A stretch of DNA of 64,000 nucleotides from Tubulanus polymorphus. Lineage: Eukaryota; Nemertea; Palaeonemertea; Tubulaniformes; Tubulanidae. The stretch covers positions 19,777,307 to 19,841,306 of the forward strand of contig NC_134031.1 of the NCBI RefSeq assembly GCF_964204645.1, given 5' to 3'. A program made the position numbers and the translations under genes. Below the pieces are notes generated by a model, which saw only the letters and a list, made by a program, of their open reading frames with translations, was not told the origin of the DNA and did no database searches. Position 1 is the stretch's first letter, and every line of letters starts with the position of its first letter. Of the stretch, positions 27,907 to 42,460 are shown piece after piece.

Positions 27907-28218
27907 TTACTGTATTCGACGTGAGAAGGGCGCATCGTACGGGACAAATTGAACCAGAAAAAAAGTGAATAAGAACCCAAAGATGAAATGACTAATGACT
28001 AAAATAACTATCAGGGTATAAGACTGGTCTGAATACCAGTTGTTATTACGGTCTCCTACAGCGTATGCCGCCAAAAGTATAAGATCGAGAGAATCCCACA
28101 ATAATAACGAAAAACCAGTCCGAAGATGACTATTAGGATACAGTCGAAACGTTGAATAAACTACACTAGCTTCAGTTACAATTTTGGACTGTTTTTCGTT
28201 ATTATTGCGGGATTCTCT
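27907..28218 (-). CDS. Anonymous hydrophobic open frame, copy 1
   Basis: A minus-strand frame is open for 103 codons up to the stop at 27907. The last 64 residues contain a strongly hydrophobic membrane-like stretch (LIVILVISHFIFGFLFTFF) and end YDAPFSRRIQ. No family recognised and no clear ATG start. Its upstream part overlaps the inverted repeat at 28087-28219. The second copy (31461-31772) encodes the same 64-residue end, with three base differences, all silent. It could be a C-terminal exon fragment carried in the duplicated unit, or chance. Confidence 0.2.
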   Translation of the reverse strand, partial: RESRNNNEKQSKIVTEASVVYSTFRLYPNSHLRTGFSLLLWDSLDLILLAAYAVGDRNNNWYSDQSYTLIVILVISHFIFGFLFTFFLVQFVPYDAPFSRRIQ

Positions 28219-28219
28219 C
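28087..28219 (+). repeat. Inverted-repeat element with degenerate hammerhead core, copy 1
   Basis: Arms of about 34 bases (GAGAGAATCCCACAATAATA at the left, its near-complement at 28186-28219) enclose CCGAAGA (28120-28126), a 4 bp stem II (GACT 28128-28131 with AGTC 28142-28145) and GAAAC (28146-28150). The CUGANGA box has one substitution, CCGAAGA, so the ribozyme is probably inactive. The motif continues GTTGAATAAACTAC, also seen at 42198-42211. Together with the element at 52257-52413 it suggests a repeat family with this architecture. Confidence 0.5.
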
Positions 28220-28982
28220 TATATCGCTTTAACGCGGATATAGTTCTTTATCAATAGTGTTAGTTCGTGTGTCTTAGTGCAACGGCACAGATTTTAGTCC
28301 GCAGTGGAAGCTATTTTATCAAATAAACTCGACTAACGACTTTGAAAATTTGTTTTAAATATTTTTGATGATTTGTTCCGAGAAAATTAACCTTATGTGC
28401 ACTTTCTCCCAAGACGTCGTTTTAAGGCTAGATATGGTACTAGACTAGATATAGACTAAACATCGAAAAATAATCGGCCTAAATACCTACTGGGCTCGCT
28501 TTTCTTTCTGAGTTTGGCATTTTCTATGTCATGAAACAGCAAAGCATAATCAAATCCATGGCATTAATCATACATTTTGGACCCTTAACTTCCCTTTCTC
28601 GATTTCCTTCGCCTATCCAGCTCAAACAATATGTCGTCATTTATTAAACGGAAAATTTTGCGCTGCAAAGAGTATTTGAAGGAATGAAATCAATTGATAC
28701 ATTTTTCTATCATTTACATGAATGGGTTTGGAGAAATTTGAACGTACCGCGACATTCTTTCTCAACAAGCTCAATTGTAGAACCAATGCGCCATCTGTCG
28801 TATTGTTGTGTGTCACTCAACGCGCGACTCTCCTCAATACTAAGTAACGGGGATTCCCCGGGAATTTCAGCCCTATGTCACGCGACCAGGCTGTGTATTT
28901 ACATTACTGACGCAACAGTAAACTGTACATTGTACCTTCGAGTACTCCGACGAGATTGTACAGTCAGCATTAGCAACGCAAA

Positions 28983-30389
28983 ATGGAAGAAGCTTTTCCT
29001 TTACAATGTACCGTCTGTAACAAGGTTTTTAATGGAGCTAACCCAGCAAAACATCATTATGATAGTGACAAACATAAAAGGAAGGCTGGAACGTTTGTTG
29101 GTGAAGAAACAAGTAAGAATATCGGCTTGTCTTTCATGAATAATCTTGATGATACTAGCAGTGTTACGAGCAGCGAGTACAATGAATTTGTAAATATATC
29201 GAACCAAATGGCTTGCTTGAATTTGGGCATCAGAACCCCGAGTGAAGCTGGTTCCATGATCGCATCGACTGATACAGCCTCATCATTGGGCGTTTCCTCG
29301 TCAGGAGCTGCTGCAGCCAGTACTTTCGGGATGTGTAATCTGTGCAATATACTTTACACGTCACCAGAAGAAGCTAAGAAGCATTTGAATGGTAAAAAAC
29401 ACCTACGTAAAATGAAAATGGTGAATTTACTACCGGGAGCTAATAACGTTAGGGCTGATGTTACTATGGTTCAGTCCGCACCATACAGTGCACCAGTTCC
29501 GAATCCGACCGTAAGCGTCATGGCATCGCCAACTTCTCCGCTCGGTGCGGGTCCACAACTGCTTCCTGTTCAAGCAGCGCATGTGGTGGTCGAAACGCCA
29601 TCGAAACGACGACGATTCTGCGACATTTGCCGCTGTTACGTCGACACAGAAGAGATGTATGTAATCCACTGCGACAGCCCGAGTCACGTCTGGAAAGAGA
29701 AGTTGTTCATAAACGAGATGAAACAGCAGAAGAAACTCAAACGGCGAGGTATCCAGCACGTGGAAATGGCCAGGCCAGCTGATGATGGAAATAACGCTAT
29801 ATCTAATGCTTCCGCTGTCGTCGCCTCATCAAGACGTGACCAGCAGCAACATTTCTGCGACACCTGTTCGTGTTATTTAAACAGCGCCGAGCAGTTGAAA
29901 CAACATCAAGAAAGTCCACGACATATAACGCAAGATGAAATGAAGAAGAGAAACGCCTTTTTCCTTATTGGGCATAGCAACGATGGCGTGGCATCAACGG
30001 CGGCCGCATCTACAGGTCCACGTTCGAATCCATTGCTCGAACATTATTTACAAGATCAACGAGAGGCATCGCGACGAAGTGATTCTTCATCGCCGCCGTT
30101 TTCGTCAGCCATGTCGTCGATTACCGATAACCGATTCGTTACACCAGAACCCAGTGTGTTTGGTGACAGCACTGTGGAGCTATTGAATGCCGATCTCCGA
30201 TCGGTTTCTGAAGTAATGAGGTCCGGTCACGGGGCTGTCGGAGACGGCCGAGCATCTTCGCTGATGTTACCGAGTATTCCGCCTCCGAGCAGGCTTTCAA
30301 CATACTCGGACGCGACCGCCTCCGACTTGCACCAGTCTGAAATGTTCGAATTTTCTTCAAGTTTGTTGAATCGCTTGAACAAAGAATAA
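28983..30389 (+). CDS. Four-finger dsRNA-binding-type C2H2 protein, copy 1
   Basis: Single-exon gene, 468 residues. Four U1/JAZ-type fingers all follow C-x2-C-x12-H-x5-H: C9/C12/H25/H31, then fingers beginning CNLC, CDIC and CDTC. Long Ser/Ala-rich linkers separate them. This spacing defines the ZNF346 (JAZ)/ZNF385/ZMAT3 class, whose fingers bind double-stranded or structured RNA; nuclear or nucleolar localisation is likely by family. The tail is Ser/Pro-rich and ends LLNRLNKE. AATAAA overlaps the region just after the stop (about 30392). Compared with copy 2 it has unusual residues in or beside the fingers (W for K after finger 3; T, D, F, F, I after finger 4), so this copy may be the one diverging. 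The orthology group cannot be fixed by eye. Confidence 0.85.
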   Translation: MEEAFPLQCTVCNKVFNGANPAKHHYDSDKHKRKAGTFVGEETSKNIGLSFMNNLDDTSSVTSSEYNEFVNISNQMACLNLGIRTPSEAGSMIASTDTASSLGVSSSGAAAASTFGMCNLCNILYTSPEEAKKHLNGKKHLRKMKMVNLLPGANNVRADVTMVQSAPYSAPVPNPTVSVMASPTSPLGAGPQLLPVQAAHVVVETPSKRRRFCDICRCYVDTEEMYVIHCDSPSHVWKEKLFINEMKQQKKLKRRGIQHVEMARPADDGNNAISNASAVVASSRRDQQQHFCDTCSCYLNSAEQLKQHQESPRHITQDEMKKRNAFFLIGHSNDGVASTAAASTGPRSNPLLEHYLQDQREASRRSDSSSPPFSSAMSSITDNRFVTPEPSVFGDSTVELLNADLRSVSEVMRSGHGAVGDGRASSLMLPSIPPPSRLSTYSDATASDLHQSEMFEFSSSLLNRLNKE

Positions 30390-31460
30390 GAATAAACGCC
30401 ACTGACAATTGTCGACACTGATAATTTATGTTGATAGAAAATGTGTCTCTTCGCTGAACCTCGCTAGAACGATGACCGTGGGAAAATGAAAAGCATCGTA
30501 CTAACGATTTGATAAAAACAATTCCATAATTAACTCGACGGACAGAGAAATTTATTGCCTGTGTGGTCAGTACTACCGCGACCAGACAGGATTTGTTTTT
30601 AAGATTACTTCAGGCCTGTAGGCCTAATTAAGAGAGATCGTCTCATTTTAATTCAGTAAATTTTCACGATATATGAACGAGCTAATATCAAACCGGTACT
30701 GTTCAGTCGATGGAATAGGTTTCTTGATGAGTTTTTAATGTAGTAATTATGGACCATCGTAAACATTTTTATAGGGAAATCCTATAAGAAAAGCCGGGAA
30801 TTCTTAGATTCATCGTATTACTGAGGTTTCTTGTTGAAACGTACTAACGAGGTTCGACTGAAATAGCTATAGATTTACTAAAATCCAAGATCAGTTTTCA
30901 AACAATAATGTGCTCCAAATCCGTGAATTTTATTATGATGACAATCTTAAAATCAGAACTGTTGTATGTAATATGTATATATATTTATATGTGTACAGGT
31001 ATGAATAAAATAGGCGTTCTACTTATTATTAAATTCATGACTTGATCTCGCGGTGTACAACGAAAGAAGTTTTAATATCATTGTTTTTCCTAGAAATATC
31101 TACTGATCTCAGAGAAATGTCTTACGAATACATAGTATAATGATAAACATATACTTAGGGTTAGTTCCGCGTTTGGTATCAAAGTCTAAGATAAACTCTA
31201 ATCAGCGTTTATAAGTCATTTTATTTTAACGTTTCGTGCAAAAAATATTTCCTTGATTTTCAATCGATTGAATACTGTGTTGATTCGAAAATATTGAAGC
31301 ATCGCGCTAGTTGTTAATACACTAAATATCTGTACCGGTTTTTGGTCATTGATATCAATAATGTATATAACATTTAATAAGTGTTGTGAATAAAATATTG
31401 AGAAGATTAAATTATGAATAAAGATAAATCATTATTGTTATTTCTTTTTGTTTTCGTCAT

Positions 31461-31772
31461 TTACTGAATTCGACGTGAGAAGGGTGCATCGTACGGGACA
31501 AATTGAACCAGAAAAAAAGTGAATAAGAACCCAAAGATGAAATGACTAATGACTAAAATGACTATCAGGGTATAAGACTGGTCTGAATACCAGTTGTTAT
31601 TACGGTCTCCTACAGCGTATGCCGCCAAAAGTATAAGATCGAGAGAATCCCACAATAATAACGAAAAACCAGTCCGAAGATGACTATTAGGATACAGTCG
31701 AAACGTTGAATAAACTACACTAGCTTCAGTTACAATTTTGGACTGTTTTTCGTTATTATTGCGGGATTCTCT
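31461..31772 (-). CDS. Anonymous hydrophobic open frame, copy 2
   Basis: Second copy of the 27907-28218 frame, with the same encoded 64-residue C-terminal segment. The three substitutions between the copies fall at third codon positions (Ile, Ala, Val) and are silent. No family recognised. Confidence 0.2.
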   Translation of the reverse strand, partial: RESRNNNEKQSKIVTEASVVYSTFRLYPNSHLRTGFSLLLWDSLDLILLAAYAVGDRNNNWYSDQSYTLIVILVISHFIFGFLFTFFLVQFVPYDAPFSRRIQ

Positions 31773-31773
31773 C
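31641..31773 (+). repeat. Inverted-repeat element with degenerate hammerhead core, copy 2
   Basis: Identical in arms and core to 28087-28219. It was carried along by the tandem duplication and is not an independent insertion. Confidence 0.5.
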
Positions 31774-32533
31774 TATATCGCTTAAACGCGGATATAGTTC
31801 TTTATCAATAGTGTTAGTTCGTGTTTCTTAGTGCAACGGCACAGATTTTTGTCCGCAGTGGAAGCTATTTTATCAAATAAACTCGACTAACGACTTTGAA
31901 AATTTGTTTTAAATATTTTTGATGATTTGTTCCGAGAAAATTAACCTTATGTGCACTTTCTCCCAAGACGTCGTTTTGGGGCTAGATATGGTACTAGACT
32001 AGATATAGACTAAACATCGAAAAATAATGGGCCTAAATACCTACTGGGCTCGCTTTTCTTTCTGAGTTTGGCATTTTCTATGTCATGAAACAGCAAAGCA
32101 TAATCAAATCCATGGCATTAATCATACATTTTGGACCCTTAACTTCCCTTTCTCGATTTCCTTCGCCTATCCAGCTCAAACAATATGTCGTCATTTATTA
32201 AACGGAAAATTTTGCGCTGCAAAGAGTATTTGAAGGAATGAAATCAATTGATACATTTTTCTATCATTTACATGAATGGGTTTGGAGAAATTTGAACGTA
32301 CCGCGACATTCTTTCTCAACAAGCTCAATTGTAGAACCAATGCGCCATCTGTCGTATTGTTGTGTGTCACTCAACGCGCGACTCTCCTCAATACTAAGTA
32401 ACGGGGATTCCCCGGGAATTTCAGCCCTATGTCACGCGACCAGGCTGTGTATTTACATTACTGACGCAACAGTAAACTGTACATTGTACCTTCGAGTACT
32501 CCGAGATTGTACAGTCAGCATTAGCAACGCAAA

Positions 32534-33940
32534 ATGGAAGGAGCTTTTCCTTTACAATGTACCGTCTGTAACAAGGTTTTTAATGGAGCTAACCCAGCAA
32601 AACATCATTATGATAGTGACAAACATAAAAGGAGGGCTGGAACGTTTGTTGGTGAAGAAACAAGTAAGAATATCGGCTTGTCTTTCATGAATAATCTTGA
32701 TGATACTAGCAGTGTTACGAGCAGCGAGTACAATGAATTTGTAAATATATCGAACCAAATGGCTTGCTTGAATTTGGGCATCAGAACCCCGAGTGAAGCT
32801 GGTTCCATGATCGCATCGACTGATACAGCCTCATCATTGGGCGTTTCCTCGTCAGGAGCTGCTGCTGCCAGTACTTTCGGGATGTGTAATCTGTGCAATA
32901 TACTTTACACGTCACCAGAAGAAGCTAAGAAGCATTTGAATGGTAAAAAACACCTACAGAAAATGAAAATGGTGAATTTACTACCGGGAGCTAATAACGT
33001 TGGGGCTGATGTTACTATGGTTCAGTCCGCACCATACAGTGCACCAGTTCCGAATCCGACCGTAAGCGTCATGGCATCGCCAACTTCTCCGCTCGGTGCG
33101 GGTCCACAACTGCTTCCTGTTCAAGCAGCGCATGTGGTGGTCGAAACGCCATCGAAACGACGACGATTCTGCGACATTTGCCGCTGTTACCTCGACACAG
33201 AAGAGATGTATGTAATCCACTGCGACAGCCCGAATCACGTCAAGAAAGAGAAGTTGTTCATAAACGAGATGAAACAGCAGAAGAAACTCAAACGGCGAGG
33301 TATCCAGCACGTGGAAATGGCCAGGCCAGCTGATGATGGAAATAACGCTATATCTAATGCTTCCGCTGTCGTCGCCTCATCAAGACGTGACCAGCAGCAA
33401 CATTTCTGCGACACCTGTTCGTGTTATTTAAACAGCGCCGAGCAGTTGAAACAACATCAAGAAAGTCCACGACATATAAAGCAAGTTGAAATGAAGAAGA
33501 GAAACGCCGCTTTCCTTAATGGGCATAGCAACGATGGCGTGGCATCAACGGCGGCCGCATCTACAGGTCCACGTTCGAATCCATTGCTCGAACATTATTT
33601 ACAAGATCTACGAGAGGCATCGCGACGAAGTGATTCTTTATCGCCGCCGTTTTCGTCAGCCATGTCGTCGATTACCGATAACCGATTCGTTACACCAGAA
33701 CCCAGTGTGTTCGGTGACAGCACTGTGGAGCTATTGAATGCCGATCTCCGATCGGTTTCTGAAGTAATGAGGTCCGGTCACGGGGCTGTCGGAGACGGCC
33801 GAGCATCTTCGCTGATGTTACCGAGTATTCCGCCTCCGAGCAGGCTTTCAACATACTCGGACGCGACCGCCTCCGACTTGCACCAGTCTGAAATGTTCGA
33901 ATTTTCTTCAAGTTTGTTGAATCGCTTGAACAAAGAATAA
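32534..33940 (+). CDS. Four-finger dsRNA-binding-type C2H2 protein, copy 2
   Basis: Single-exon paralogue of the 28983-30389 gene, also 468 residues, with all 16 zinc ligands intact. It differs at 13 residues, and I count only two silent changes. At most variable sites this copy has the more family-like residue: basic residues after the last His of fingers 3 and 4 (SPNHVKK, PRHIKQ). That suggests it keeps the ancestral state. Expected role: structured or double-stranded RNA binding through JAZ-type fingers. It has the same upstream 1.2 kb as copy 1, so both should be transcribed alike if the promoter lies in the unit. Confidence 0.85.
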   Translation: MEGAFPLQCTVCNKVFNGANPAKHHYDSDKHKRRAGTFVGEETSKNIGLSFMNNLDDTSSVTSSEYNEFVNISNQMACLNLGIRTPSEAGSMIASTDTASSLGVSSSGAAAASTFGMCNLCNILYTSPEEAKKHLNGKKHLQKMKMVNLLPGANNVGADVTMVQSAPYSAPVPNPTVSVMASPTSPLGAGPQLLPVQAAHVVVETPSKRRRFCDICRCYLDTEEMYVIHCDSPNHVKKEKLFINEMKQQKKLKRRGIQHVEMARPADDGNNAISNASAVVASSRRDQQQHFCDTCSCYLNSAEQLKQHQESPRHIKQVEMKKRNAAFLNGHSNDGVASTAAASTGPRSNPLLEHYLQDLREASRRSDSLSPPFSSAMSSITDNRFVTPEPSVFGDSTVELLNADLRSVSEVMRSGHGAVGDGRASSLMLPSIPPPSRLSTYSDATASDLHQSEMFEFSSSLLNRLNKE

Positions 33941-34411
33941 GAATAAACGCCACTGACAATTGTCGACACTGATAATTTATGTTGATAGAAAATGTGTCTC
34001 TTCGCTGAACCTCGCTAGAACGATGACCGTGGGAAAATGAAAAGCATCGTACTAACGATTTGATAAAAACAATTCCATAATTAACTCGACGGACAGAGAA
34101 ATTTATTGCCTGTGTGGTCAGTACTACCGCGACCAGACAGGATTTGTTTTTAAGATTACTTCAGGCCTGTAGGCCTAATTAAGAGAGATCGTCTCATTTT
34201 AATTCAGTAAATTTTCACGATATATGAACGAGCTTATATCAAACCGGTACTGTTCAGTCGATGGAATAGGTTTCTTGATGAGTTTTTAATGTAGTAATTA
34301 TGGACCATCGTAAACATTTTTATAGGGAAATCCTATAAGAAAAGCCGGGAATTCTTAGATTCATCGTATTACTGAGGTTTCTTGTTGAAACGTACTAACG
34401 AGGTTCGACTG

Positions 34412-34956
34412 AGATGTTTAATTTTTTTCAAGTTTTGTTGATCGATTCGCTTGAACATGGCACAATGTTTATGAAAGCTTTATATATATATCTTCTTTAA
34501 TGTTTGTAAATTAACACAATAATTGCAGAATCATTAAAATTAAATTCTCTGCGGTGTCAGCTACATCACTTGTGAGCAGGTTGTAAAAATGTTTGAATAA
34601 ATGAATACGTTATGTCAGTAGTTTGTCTATTACATACAGCCTTCCGTACACCACTCCAAGCCAGTCCTCGCTCGCCGTGAACTAAACTCCCGAAATCAAT
34701 TACATAAACAACTAAAATCATATATTTACGATACAAATAGAATTTTATTATTATTATTCACAGTTATTTGTTATGTATCGGCACAAATACATGTAGATAG
34801 ACACACGCCAATACATTCCCCACGTGACGCGAAGCCATTTTCCGTAAATTGGTTTGAAAATGAGCTAAAATAATCAAGTTCTTTTTCCCGATTGTTCACA
34901 TATTTTTTTTCTCATTTTAAACAAACACATTAATGATAAAGAGATTTCTAATGAAA
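34412..34956. other. Intergenic spacer before PSMB1 stop
   Basis: Non-coding and AT-rich. It contains the PSMB1 polyadenylation signal on the minus strand (TTTATT at 34744-34749, reading AATAAA). No other feature seen. Confidence 0.7.
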
Positions 34957-36862
34957 CTAGTCCCTGCGCAGCGGTACTCGTTCGGTTTGTACACCGTCTT
35001 TAGAGATGACCTGCACCAGTAGAGTATCTCCGGTGTAAATGTCGCGTTCAGCTGCCGATATAAACACGTCTTTCACGAGAGCGACGGCTTTCTCGCGAGA
35101 CAACGGAACCTGTTCAACACCTTCCATATTCTTGAAATTAATCTGAAATTAGATTGAAATCAATAGTACAGATCCGACGAACAGGTGATACACAGTCAAA
35201 TGCCGTCCAGTCGTCACAAATTTTTGAGTCCCAATTCAATTCGTTATAATGTAATCTACAGAATCTGCAGTGGATCAGTCGTTACAGCGAACTTCACGGA
35301 ACCAGATACATGTAATATGTTCCTTATAACGGTTCGTTATCCGATGAATAGTTGTAACCGAGTTCGTTATAACGAGGTTCAACTGTAGATGGATAATAGA
35401 GTAAAATGTACCTGGTTGTCGAGTAAAGGCTGTAACATAGAACTGGCAGTTCCAGCAGCGCGACAAGCTTCTCGTTCATACGAACCAACAGGATCAAAAC
35501 TGAATACGCATCCTTTACCTACAAACACAACAAATACGTCAAAGAAAAATACGAAGTTTTTAGCAAATCTGCAGTCTTCAACAAGCATCATTTCAGAATG
35601 GATATGTTTGTTCTTTAATACTACATTCACCAGTTGGCCATTTTCCCCCCATTTACTACAAATTCCCTAAGTTTCACCATATATCTATTCCACTCAATTC
35701 CTCAAGGTGAATGGAGAATTTGTGAATAATATGACATATGCATTTTCTCTTCAAAACACTTGCGAATAACTTGTACCTTCTTCGTCGAGTCCAGCAATGA
35801 TATTATAAACATAGAACGGAAAGAAACGTCGATAGTATAACATCGTTGACACCATGGCGGCTACCGCCGGACTGGACATCTTTTTATTGTGTTCATGTTC
35901 GTAAAACTACAACAAAAACTAGCAAAATTACCATTTAAAAACATGATGTTTCATTTATCCAGGTTTCATGAATTTATCAGGAAATAGTTTATTATAACGC
36001 CATCATTTTTAATGTCACTGCTCATTCTTAACGCCAACAGTTTTCAGAGAACAAAATCTGCTCAATCTAATAAACTCAAACTCAATCTAACTCAAAATCA
36101 ATTGAAATACCAATCTTTATAACTCTAAATTTTTAATTGATCCAAACTTTTACTGTATAAACATAGATTGAACTACCTTTAAACGTGCTTCAATTCGTTT
36201 CGTGAATGTTAGGATATCTCCGTGAAAACCAGAACATCCTAATATAGTCTTATCACTCCTGAAATAAACATAAAAACATATATAGGAATACCGTCTATCA
36301 ATAGGCGCGAACAAATTCAGCGCTGTTTCACTGATATTTACAGCTGATATGTTTTTGGAGAATCCCTTGTGTAAATGGAAAATCCTTCACTCAAACGCGT
36401 GTCCGAGGCAATCACAGCGAAATCCTCACCTGCCACTGCCAACACAGTCCTAAATACAACAACATTAATATCACGATGTTATTAACTAGGAAATTGAAGA
36501 GAGGTATTTGGAGAAACGGTTTAACTGTACCCATGATTGTGTCCCTGGCCTGGGGAGTGGGGGTCCCAAATCTGGACAAACCAAACCCAACAACGGATCC
36601 CTCTTTGTCAGAAATGCCAATAGAATGTAAACCACTTGGCAAGTATGTTATTTTGGGGGAAAGTAGTAGTTATGCCTAAACTGGGCGAAAGCTCTATGAA
36701 GTTTCACTGTAAACTACTAGTGTGATTTTGCTATAATTTGTCGGTTTTTAATGACTAATTCAGGTCTTTGCGAACTTACCCGCCGTTCATCGTATACGGG
36801 GAGAAATGATGCTGTTTTGGATTAGCTCCATAACCGGCTATTCTTTCTACAGACGCTTGCAT
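34957..36862 (-). CDS. PSMB1: Proteasome subunit beta type-1 (20S beta-6)
   Basis: Six coding exons in transcription order: 36862-36780, 36449-36342, 36258-36177, 35906-35777, 35518-35412, 35142-34957. All are GT-AG and in phase, giving 231 residues (human about 241). Family landmarks: [80 protein letters not shown]. The product is a non-catalytic beta-ring subunit of the 20S core: the usual N-terminal catalytic threonine is absent, as in all beta-6 subunits. The ATG chosen (36862) gives a 28-residue lead-in, close to the vertebrate length. It diverges head-to-head from FARSB across 252 bp. A minus-strand AATAAA lies at 34749-34744. Confidence 0.96.
35268..35385. mobile_element. Small pogo-like MITE in PSMB1 intron 5
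   Basis: About 118 bp between the last two PSMB1 exons. It begins CAGTGGATCAGTCGTTAC and ends GTTATAACGAGGTTCAACTG followed by TA. The ends are inverted versions of CAGTKGAACCTCGTTATAAC, the type of terminus seen in pogo/Tigger-like Tc1-mariner elements. It has similar ends to 40978-41150 and encodes no transposase. Confidence 0.5.
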
Positions 36863-37114
36863 CTCGGCTTGTTTCCGACGATTCAATTCAAAAAATTGCT
36901 GACAAATCCAATATGGCGGCGCCCTGTGAATGTCCCGGTGCGGCGTAAAAACCTGTGGCGCTTCGGGCAATAAACAAATTTACTTGCATTGAATGAAATG
37001 GATTCACTCACTCGATTCTCGAGAACACCAAAACACTTCCGGGTTCGTTTTCGGATTTTTCGTCGCTTCAAATCTTAGATTTCATCATCTTTTCGAAATT
37101 GAATCGTGATAATT
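36863..37114. promoter_or_regulatory. Head-to-head promoter shared by PSMB1 and FARSB
   Basis: Only 252 bp separate the two start codons. The segment contains AATATGGCGGCGCC near 36911-36924, a YY1/TISU-like motif common at housekeeping promoters, and several CpGs. It has no obvious TATA box. Both genes are ubiquitous housekeeping genes, so co-expression from a bidirectional promoter is a reasonable inference. Confidence 0.6.
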
Positions 37115-41901
<4,787 letters not shown>

Positions 41902-42460
41902 ATTGTATTTCGCTGATTTTGTTGTGCTAAAGAGATCATGTGGATTAAATTATGATGTATTAACTAAAGTTATGAAATTTTTGTTGTTTTGATTTCGGTA
42001 AATTATTGAATCAATTTGTTTACGTGATTCAACATGTTTGATAGATTGGATGGTCTTTCTGAGGAGGCCCCAAACTAATAGATGTGTCCCATTTAGATGG
42101 CTTTTTGTATGGAAAAATACAAATATTTCATTTTAACCATTGATGAAACACTGTCCGTACTGTAATTCCTCACAAGATGAGTCCTATTGGAATAAAGTTA
42201 AAACGTTGAATAAACTACGATGGGCCCTTATAGCTCAAGGAAATATTTCGGTTTTTATTTTCTATCATTAGTGTTGCATTTTACATCAAATGCACACTTG
42301 GCCTTTCTTTTGCTAGGAAATATACGAATTATGTTGATAGCGAGCGGAAGACTCGCCGCGGAGTATAAGTTAGGACCCTCAGAACTGTTAAAACGAGCTG
42401 GAGACTCGCCGCGTCGCGTGCATCAGCCGCCAACATCTCTAGAACTATCTCTGAAGAGAG
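41902..42460 (+). other. FARSB 3' UTR and TAF10 promoter region
   Basis: 559 bp between the FARSB stop and the proposed TAF10 start. It holds a decayed copy of the GATGA...AAAACGTTGAATAAACTAC repeat (42177-42211), whose AATAAA motifs could serve as FARSB polyadenylation signals. A GC-rich stretch (ACTCGCCGCGGAG, GACTCGCCGCGTCGCG) at 42351-42420 is probably TAF10 5' UTR or core promoter. Confidence 0.5.

Larger units (their letters stand above)
27299..30860 (+). repeat. Tandem duplication, unit 1 (3562 bp)
   Basis: First of two head-to-tail copies. It runs from the LHX 3' UTR (beginning AAATAGCTATAGATTTAC, 114 bases past the LHX stop) to GGTTCGACTG at 30851-30860, where unit 2 starts at once. 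The copies are about 99% identical, differing by scattered substitutions, an AT-microsatellite length change near 27408-27430 and a 3-base indel near 28950. The unit contains the LHX polyadenylation region, an inverted-repeat ribozyme-like motif and a complete zinc-finger gene. A TG dinucleotide is shared at the breakpoints. Confidence 0.95.
30861..34411 (+). repeat. Tandem duplication, unit 2 (3551 bp)
   Basis: Second head-to-tail copy, from AAATAGCTATAG (30861) to GGTTCGACTG (34402-34411). After that, unique sequence (AGATGTTTAATTTTTT) begins. There is no spacer between the units. It carries the same gene, the same inverted repeat and a duplicate of the LHX 3' UTR end. Because the copies differ by about 1%, an unmerged pair of haplotypes in the assembly is a serious alternative to a real duplication. 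Confidence 0.95.

Noticed and set aside
28684-29139. 151-codon + strand frame running into the zinc-finger CDS, kept in both copies (second at 32238-32690)
   Set aside because: It overlaps the real CDS in another frame, and preservation in the duplicate is expected from the very recent copying. At most it is an upstream ORF.
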